From Paenibacillus sp. NFR01 (GTDB lineage Bacteria > Bacillota > Bacilli > Paenibacillales > Paenibacillaceae), in assembly GCF_900111565.1 (NCBI RefSeq), contig NZ_FOIK01000004.1, positions 360,981-424,980 on the forward strand: DNA of 64,000 nt, written 5' to 3'. Positions 59,593 through 64,000 of this stretch are shown here, one piece after another (the first letter of the stretch is position 1; each line of letters begins with the position of its first letter). Made by a program: the position numbers and the translations under genes. The notes under the pieces were generated by a model. The model had not been told where the DNA came from. It searched no databases and saw only the letters and a program-made list of their open reading frames with translations.

Positions 59593-60608
59593 ATCGTTCT
59601 CTCCTTCGATGGCTCAAATAAAATTGCGGCCTTTTCCTTCACCCAGTTGATCCGGTTGCGGTCGACATCGAGCGGCAGCGTGCAATCCGCACCCAGCAGA
59701 ACCCCGGTCGTTCCTGCCTCGCGCAAAATTTCCTCAGTCAACTGCTCGACCTCTTCCCGGGTGCCGCTGTACAGCAGCCCGTCACGGTTGTTATCGAAGC
59801 CGCCGATGACGGCCCGGCCGCCGAACAGCTTTTTCCCTGCCGCCAGACTGAGATTTTCGCTGTTCACCGCCCAATTGACTGCTTTGGACTTATAATCAAG
59901 ATAGAGACTCAGGTCATTTTTCGCCCGTTCGTATCCGCAAATATGAAGAATGTTGTTGTCGCTGACCCGATTGGCATGGTCCAGAACCTTGCGTTCCGAC
60001 GGGGCGACAATCGCCTTATAAAGGTCCGGTGTTATCCGTGGATCCAGAATATTCTGAACGCTTAAGTAGATGCCGTCCGTTCCGCCCTCCGAAATGACCC
60101 GCTCTACCAGTATCGCTACGTCTTCAGCGATGACATCCAGTGCATGTTTTACCGCCTCCGAGTCCGCCACGATCAGATCCGCCAGCTGCCGGTCTCCGTC
60201 CCGATCGAACTGAAATTTAAAAAACGTCGCTGGAGCGAAGATGTTATAGAATGTTGGCACTTCTGCACCAATCTCATCCGTCAAAGCTTTTACAAGCTCC
60301 ACCTGCCGCTCGATCCACGGATGTTTGCCGCCCACCGGACGAAGCGCCCGCAGCTCGGTTGCGTTACGGGCTTCACGGAGCAGCGGATCGGGATAATGGA
60401 AAAATCCGTCGCTCATCAGCTTCACGAAATCAGGCAATGCCTCGGCAAAATATCGTTTATGCCCTTCAAGGTTCAAACGGAAGATCTCCGGGTTCACTAG
60501 GGCGTTCTGATCCTTCTCATCAGGTACAAAATGAAACCAAAAGCTTGCCGGTACCCGTTCCACCGGTTTATTATTTAATGCATCAAACACCCACTGCCGA
60601 CGTGACAT
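59589..60608 (-). CDS. Uroporphyrinogen decarboxylase-family protein (methyltransferase-like)
   Basis: 339 residues, TIM-barrel of the UroD/MetE superfamily: RRQWVFDALNNKPVERVPASFWFHF, PDFVKLMSDGFFHYPD, GTDGIYLSVQN, NILHICGYERAK, VIGGFDNNRD and a late VLLGADCTLPLDV. HICGY with a Cys and the C-terminal Cys could hold zinc as in corrinoid/MtaA- or MetE-type methyltransferases; true HemE residues are not evident, and no haem genes adjoin. AAAGGAGG lies 6 nt before the ATG. As first gene of an amino-acid importer operon it probably processes an imported methylated (possibly sulfur) compound. Inference only. Confidence 0.75.
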   Translation of the reverse strand: MSRRQWVFDALNNKPVERVPASFWFHFVPDEKDQNALVNPEIFRLNLEGHKRYFAEALPDFVKLMSDGFFHYPDPLLREARNATELRALRPVGGKHPWIERQVELVKALTDEIGAEVPTFYNIFAPATFFKFQFDRDGDRQLADLIVADSEAVKHALDVIAEDVAILVERVISEGGTDGIYLSVQNILDPRITPDLYKAIVAPSERKVLDHANRVSDNNILHICGYERAKNDLSLYLDYKSKAVNWAVNSENLSLAAGKKLFGGRAVIGGFDNNRDGLLYSGTREEVEQLTEEILREAGTTGVLLGADCTLPLDVDRNRINWVKEKAAILFEPSKERTI

Positions 60609-60872
60609 ATGATTTTCCTCCTTTTGATAACTCTCCCTGCCAGTATCACGGTAATTCCTTGCTTGGGCTTCTGTCTAAGCGTCAACAATAGGTGCAGTGC
60701 ATGATTTTCATTTGAGCTGGCCCTCCATAATTCATAATTCCTATTTACTTACTAGGTTTTTATGTAAGGGTAGCATACTGCCTTTTTCTTTTCTGTAACT
60801 AATTTACTTGCATATAGTTGAGTATTTCGATTAAATTAATCGGTTATGGACTTAAACCAATCCCTATCTTCG
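60609..60872. other. Upstream region of the UroD-like operon
   Basis: 264 bp, AT-rich to the right. The minus strand carries CCTAgtaagtaaaTAGG and GGAATTATGAATTATGG near 60727-60756, which look like an operator of the AT-rich kind used by sulfur regulators such as CymR; a -10/-35 pair is not clear. No riboswitch recognised. Confidence 0.3.
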
Positions 60873-60913
60873 CAAAAAAAGCCCGCCTTCATTGCCTTGA
60901 AGACGGACTTTCC
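60873..60913 (-). terminator. Terminator of the second aldo/keto reductase
   Basis: AAGTCCGtCTTCA pairs with TGAAGgCGGGCTT on the minus strand, followed by TTTTTTTG. Confidence 0.85.
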
Positions 60914-60947
60914 CGGATTATCTTAAGCTTATCTAACTATCCTACAG

Positions 60948-61919
60948 TTAACGCAATGGAGCAAAACCGCTAACTTCCGATAAGATCTCTTCCGTACGCG
61001 CAAGCACGTCTGCGGTCAGTTCCAGATCAACCGCCTTAACATTCTCCTCAATCTGCGATACCCGGCTGGAGCCGATAATGGCCGAGCTCACATTAGGCTG
61101 ACGAAGCACCCAGGCCAAGGCGAATTGTGACAACGTTGCTCCAAGCTCCGCAGCCAGGGCCTCCAGCTTTACGGTACACGCTAACACATCCTCGCGCAAA
61201 TAGCTGTTGATAACCCAATTCGTCTGATCATTGGCAGCTCTGCTATCCTGCGGAATGCCTTGACCCGGTTTGTATTTTCCGGTCAACACGCCTTGAGCCA
61301 GCGGTGAAAATACGATCAACCCGATGCCGTTGGCCTCTGTCGTTCGGATAACATCCTCTTTTTCGATATAGCGCTCGAACATATTGTATATCGGCTGATT
61401 GGAGATCAGCGGACGAAACCGCTGGTCTTTGCCGATGTGCGCCGCTTCAGCGATTTGTGCTGCCGTCCATTCGCTTACGCCGGCATACAGGATTTTGCCT
61501 TGAGCAGTCAGATCATCCAGCGCTCGCAGCGTCTCGTCGATCGGCGTGTCCTGGTCAAACCGGTGGCATTGATACAGGTCGATATAATCGGTCCCCAGGC
61601 GTTTAAGGCTAGCCTCACACTGCTCCACGATATGTTTACGGGACAATCCGCGTTCATTTACCCCCTCGCCCTGAGGGAAAAACAGCTTGGTCGCCAGCAC
61701 ATAACTGCTGCGCGGGTACTCCTTTAGCGTACTGCCGACCACCTGCTCCGCACCGGCATACGAATTGGACGTATCGAAGAAATTAATTCCCAATTTAAAC
61801 GCTTGGTGTATACAGGCCTTTGCCGTGTCTTCAGCTGTGGCCGAACCGTAAGTCAGCCAGCTGCCTAGGCCGATTTCGCTCACCTTGAGGCCGCTCCGGC
61901 CCAATCTTCTGTACTTCAT
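60948..61919 (-). CDS. Aldo/keto reductase (YhdN/voltage-gated-channel-beta type)
   Basis: 323 residues from the ATG at 61919, 8 nt after AGAGGAG; a GTG at 61928 touches that site. AKR features: LGRSGLKVSEIGLGSWLTYG, GINFFDTSNSYAGAEQV with catalytic Tyr54, LATKLFF, DLYQCHRFDQ and NVSSAIIGSSRVSQIEENV. Probably an NADPH-dependent carbonyl reductase. Its promoter copies the MerR-type operator at 55420. Confidence 0.9.
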   Translation of the reverse strand: MKYRRLGRSGLKVSEIGLGSWLTYGSATAEDTAKACIHQAFKLGINFFDTSNSYAGAEQVVGSTLKEYPRSSYVLATKLFFPQGEGVNERGLSRKHIVEQCEASLKRLGTDYIDLYQCHRFDQDTPIDETLRALDDLTAQGKILYAGVSEWTAAQIAEAAHIGKDQRFRPLISNQPIYNMFERYIEKEDVIRTTEANGIGLIVFSPLAQGVLTGKYKPGQGIPQDSRAANDQTNWVINSYLREDVLACTVKLEALAAELGATLSQFALAWVLRQPNVSSAIIGSSRVSQIEENVKAVDLELTADVLARTEEILSEVSGFAPLR

Positions 61920-61953
61920 TGACGTCACTCCTCTTTATGATACTTTCCCTATG

Positions 61954-61984
61954 AGGATAAACGTTAGAGTTAGCTATAAGTCAA
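61954..61984 (-). promoter_or_regulatory. Second MerR-type promoter, same operator
   Basis: On the minus strand TTGACT (61984-61979), 19-bp spacer, TATCCT (61959-61954). The spacer reads TATAGCTAACTCTAAC..., matching the 55420 site (TACAGTTAACTCTAAG...) at 14 of the first 16 positions. Confidence 0.7.
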
Positions 61985-62015
61985 GGACATATCTTAAACG
62001 CAATCTGAACGCAAC

Positions 62016-62046
62016 AAAAAAGCCCATCAGAATTCTGATGAGCTTT
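62016..62046 (-). terminator. Terminator of the rRNA-tRNA operon
   Basis: AGCtcATCAGAATTCTGATggGCT followed by TTTTTTG on the minus strand, 17 nt after tRNA-Leu. Confidence 0.88.
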
Positions 62047-62062
62047 CTTCGTTAAAGCATGA

Positions 62063-62141
62063 TACCGGCGAGAGGACTCGAACCTCCACGGTTTCCCACT
62101 CGATTTTGAGTCGAGCGCGTCTGCCATTCCGCCACGCCGGC
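62063..62141 (-). tRNA. tRNA-Leu (CAA)
   Basis: Cloverleaf with loop CTCAAAA (anticodon CAA) and the long variable arm expected for Leu. CCA is not encoded. Last tRNA of the array. Confidence 0.92.
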
Positions 62142-62158
62142 ATATGAGATTAAGTTGG

Positions 62159-62229
62159 AGGCGCCACCCAGACTCGAACTGGGGATAAAGCTTTTGCAGA
62201 GCTGTGCCTTACCACTTGGCTATGGCGCC
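62159..62229 (-). tRNA. tRNA-Cys (GCA)
   Basis: Acceptor GGCGCCA/TGGCGCC, anticodon loop CTGCAAA, discriminator U; 71 nt, CCA not encoded. Confidence 0.94.
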
Positions 62230-62237
62230 AAAATAAA

Positions 62238-62312
62238 TGGAGCGGACGACGGGAATCGAACCCGCGACCCTCGCCTTGGCAAGGCGATGCTCTACCGCTG
62301 AGCCACGTCCGC
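62238..62312 (-). tRNA. tRNA-Gly (GCC)
   Basis: Acceptor GCGGACG/CGTCCGC, loop TTGCCAA, encoded CCA. Confidence 0.95.
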
Positions 62313-62316
62313 ATAA

Positions 62317-62391
62317 TGGCTGGGGATATAGGATTCGAACCTATGGGTGACGGAGTCAAAGTCCGTTGCCTTACCGCTTGGCTAATCCCCA
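62317..62391 (-). tRNA. tRNA-Gln (TTG)
   Basis: Acceptor TGGGGAT/ATCCCCA, loop CTTTGAC, discriminator G, encoded CCA. Confidence 0.95.
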
Positions 62392-62412
62392 ATATTCATT
62401 TTGTAAAAGTAA

Positions 62413-62489
62413 TGGGGCGATCGATGGGACTTGAACCCACGAATGCCGGAGCCACAATCCGGTGCGTTAACCCCTTCGCCACGACCGCC
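62413..62489 (-). tRNA. tRNA-His (GTG), copy 1
   Basis: Acceptor GCGGTCG/CGATCGC with the extra G(-1) opposite discriminator C, loop TTGTGGC, encoded CCA. Identical to the copy at 62528. Confidence 0.95.
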
Positions 62490-62527
62490 ATACTAATTAA
62501 GTTGTGCTGCATTCAATATTCGGTAGA

Positions 62528-62604
62528 TGGGGCGATCGATGGGACTTGAACCCACGAATGCCGGAGCCACAATCCGGTGCGTTAACCCCTTCGCCACGAC
62601 CGCC
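62528..62604 (-). tRNA. tRNA-His (GTG), copy 2
   Basis: Sequence identical to 62413-62489; the flanks differ. The duplication is restricted to about the tRNA itself. Confidence 0.95.
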
Positions 62605-62633
62605 ATATTGAATTTTGAATGTAGAGTAAAAAA

Positions 62634-62707
62634 TGGCAGGGGCAGCAGGAATTGAACCCACACCAAAGGTTTTGGAGACCTTTGTTCTACCTTTAAACTA
62701 TGCCCCT
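62634..62707 (-). tRNA. tRNA-Trp (CCA)
   Basis: Acceptor AGGGGCA/TGCCCCT, loop CTCCAAA, discriminator G, encoded CCA. Confidence 0.95.
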
Positions 62708-62712
62708 AAAGA

Positions 62713-62798
62713 TGGTGGAGGCTGATGGATTCGAACCACCGAACACGTACGTGAGCAGATTTACAGTCTGATGCGTTTGGCCACTTCGCTAAGCCTCC
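62713..62798 (-). tRNA. tRNA-Tyr (GTA)
   Basis: Acceptor GGAGGCT/AGCCTCC, loop CTGTAAA, long variable arm, encoded CCA; 86 nt. Confidence 0.95.
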
Positions 62799-62803
62799 AC
62801 AGA

Positions 62804-62879
<76 letters not shown>

Positions 62880-62899
62880 GTATTTAATTGTTTTAAAGA

Positions 62900-62975
62900 T
62901 GGTGGCGCGGGAGGGAATCGAACCCCCGACACAAGGATTTTCAGTCCTTTGCTCTACCGACTGAGCTACCGAGCC
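62900..62975 (-). tRNA. tRNA-Phe (GAA) with an acceptor-stem mismatch
   Basis: Loop CTGAAAA gives anticodon GAA; encoded CCA. The acceptor strands GGCTCGG and CCGCGCC leave a U-C mismatch at the fourth pair, where related genes have CCGAGCC. All other arms are normal. Confidence 0.9.
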
Positions 62976-62982
62976 TTAAAAA

Positions 62983-63059
62983 TGGCGGAACCGACGGGAT
63001 TCGAACCCGCGGTCTCCTGCGTGACAGGCAGGCATGTTAGGCCTCTACACCACGGTTCC
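62983..63059 (-). tRNA. tRNA-Asp (GTC)
   Basis: Acceptor GGAACCG/CGGTTCC, loop CTGTCAC, discriminator G, encoded CCA. Confidence 0.95.
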
Positions 63060-63078
63060 GCATTAAAAAAGTATTACT

Positions 63079-63134
63079 GGGGTCCCCGGAAAGTACTCGG
63101 AATACGCTACAAAGCATATCTTCACTTTTTGGGG
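63079..63134 (-). repeat. CCCC-AAAGTG palindrome, copy 4, inside the tRNA array
   Basis: On the minus strand CCCCaaaAAGTG and AGTACTTTCCGGGGACCCC are the same outer arms as at 19509 and 38788. It lies between tRNA-Asp and tRNA-fMet. Confidence 0.6.
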
Positions 63135-63139
63135 ATTAA

Positions 63140-63213
63140 TTGCGGGGGCAGGATTTGAACCTGCGGCCTTCGGGTTATGAGCCCGACGAGCTACCGAGCT
63201 GCTCCACCCCGCG
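63140..63213 (-). tRNA. Initiator tRNA-fMet (CAT)
   Basis: Loop CTCATAA; the C1-A72 mismatch (CGCGGGG/CCCCGCA) and three G-C pairs in the anticodon stem (TCGGG/CCCGA) mark the initiator. CCA not encoded. Confidence 0.95.
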
Positions 63214-63233
63214 TCAATGATATAAGTTGTAAA

Positions 63234-63309
63234 TGGTGGAGGCTGAGGGGTTCGAACCCCCGACCCTCTGCTTGTAAGGCAGATGCTCTCCCAGCTGAGC
63301 TAAGCCTCC
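63234..63309 (-). tRNA. tRNA-Val (TAC)
   Basis: Acceptor GGAGGCT/AGCCTCC, loop CTTACAA, encoded CCA. Confidence 0.95.
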
Positions 63310-63388
63310 ATAAACGAACAATTGCTATTGTAGCAAATTTCATTAGGTGAAATCAAGTGTAAAATTCAACTTGATTCTAAGAAGAAAA

Positions 63389-63463
63389 TGGTGACCCGTA
63401 GGGGATTCGAACCCCTGTTACCTCCGTGAAAGGGAGGTGTCTTAACCCCTTGACCAACGGGCC
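63389..63463 (-). tRNA. tRNA-Glu (TTC)
   Basis: Acceptor GGCCCGT/ACGGGTC, loop CTTTCAC, encoded CCA. An 79-bp AT-rich spacer separates it from tRNA-Val. Confidence 0.95.
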
Positions 63464-63472
63464 ATACTGCAA

Positions 63473-63560
63473 CGGAGAGAGAGGGATTCGAACCCTCGAG
63501 ACGCTTGTGACGCCTACACGATTTCCAATCGTGCTCCTTCGGCCTCTCGGACACCTCTCC
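63473..63560 (-). tRNA. tRNA-Ser (GGA)
   Basis: Acceptor GGAGAGG/TCTCTCC, loop TTGGAAA, long variable arm; CCA not encoded. Confidence 0.94.
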
Positions 63561-63563
63561 GTA

Positions 63564-63639
63564 TGGCTCCCCGAACAGGACTCGAACCTGTGACAACTCG
63601 ATTAACAGTCGAGTGCTCTACCAACTGAGCTATCAGGGA
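63564..63639 (-). tRNA. tRNA-Asn (GTT)
   Basis: Acceptor TCCCTGA/TCGGGGA, loop CTGTTAA, encoded CCA. First tRNA after the 23S gene. Confidence 0.95.
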
Positions 63640-63702
63640 ATATGAATATCAGGTTGATCGCCTGAAAACTGGATCGAAACGAAATTTGCGTTATAGATGT
63701 TT

Positions 63703-64000
<298 letters not shown>

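Noticed and set aside
59589..60608. hemE (uroporphyrinogen decarboxylase proper)
   Set aside because: Family-level similarity only; haem genes are absent and the operon is an amino-acid importer.

Overview
The window reads as chromosomal DNA of a spore-forming Bacillota of the Paenibacillaceae type. Evidence: an SspI spore protein gene divergent from a TrmH-family methyltransferase as in Bacillus, a complete Lia/Psp envelope-stress operon, an LplABC/YesMN sugar system, an SLH-anchored surface protein, a tRNA array in the order of the Bacillus trnD cluster, and moderately high GC with strong AGGAGG ribosome sites and several TTG/GTG starts.

Layout. 1-7 kb: housekeeping genes (STAS-like fragment, Dabb protein, GNAT, TrmH, KtrA, sspI, prfC, zwf), mostly on the minus strand. 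7-17 kb: a degraded oxidase tail, a giant SLH surface protein, an ECF sigma/anti-sigma pair, a YwmB-like protein and a gene-free stretch with a 187-bp duplication. 17-22 kb: liaR-liaS-liaF-pspA-pspC-pspA-liaI. 22-27 kb: ABC transporter with its own two-component system. 27-30 kb: metNIQ. 30-39 kb: LplABC-like sugar importer below an unusual regulator-kinase-regulator operon.

39-55 kb is the accessory centrepiece. On the plus strand a DUF2294 gene and a UbiX/UbiD decarboxylase pair precede a repeat-filled gap and then a bacterial microcompartment (BMC) operon: three hexamer shell proteins with three different pore loops, one pentamer protein, a long Pro/Ala-rich protein with a helical N-terminus, an HFCD-type flavoprotein, an adenine-deaminase-like amidohydrolase, a cyclase-family hydrolase and a DUF1989 protein. 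No aldehyde dehydrogenase, PduL phosphotransacylase, alcohol dehydrogenase or B12/glycyl-radical enzyme is present, so this is not a standard aldehyde metabolosome. An AraC regulator and a MATE exporter follow. On the minus strand a cysteine hydrolase and an allantoinase/hydantoinase-like enzyme form a second unit, preceded by a clear purine-riboswitch-family aptamer with altered binding-pocket positions and an ON-type terminator. Together these suggest catabolism of a purine-derived or related cyclic amide/amidine, partly inside a shell; the substrate is not determined.

55-62 kb: a MerR regulator with two aldo-keto reductase genes that share its operator, and an amino-acid ABC importer led by a UroD-like gene. 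62-64 kb: sixteen tRNAs directly downstream of the 3' end of a 23S rRNA gene, with tRNA-His duplicated and no 5S gene in between. Several families of short dispersed or tandem palindromic repeats occupy the larger intergenic gaps.
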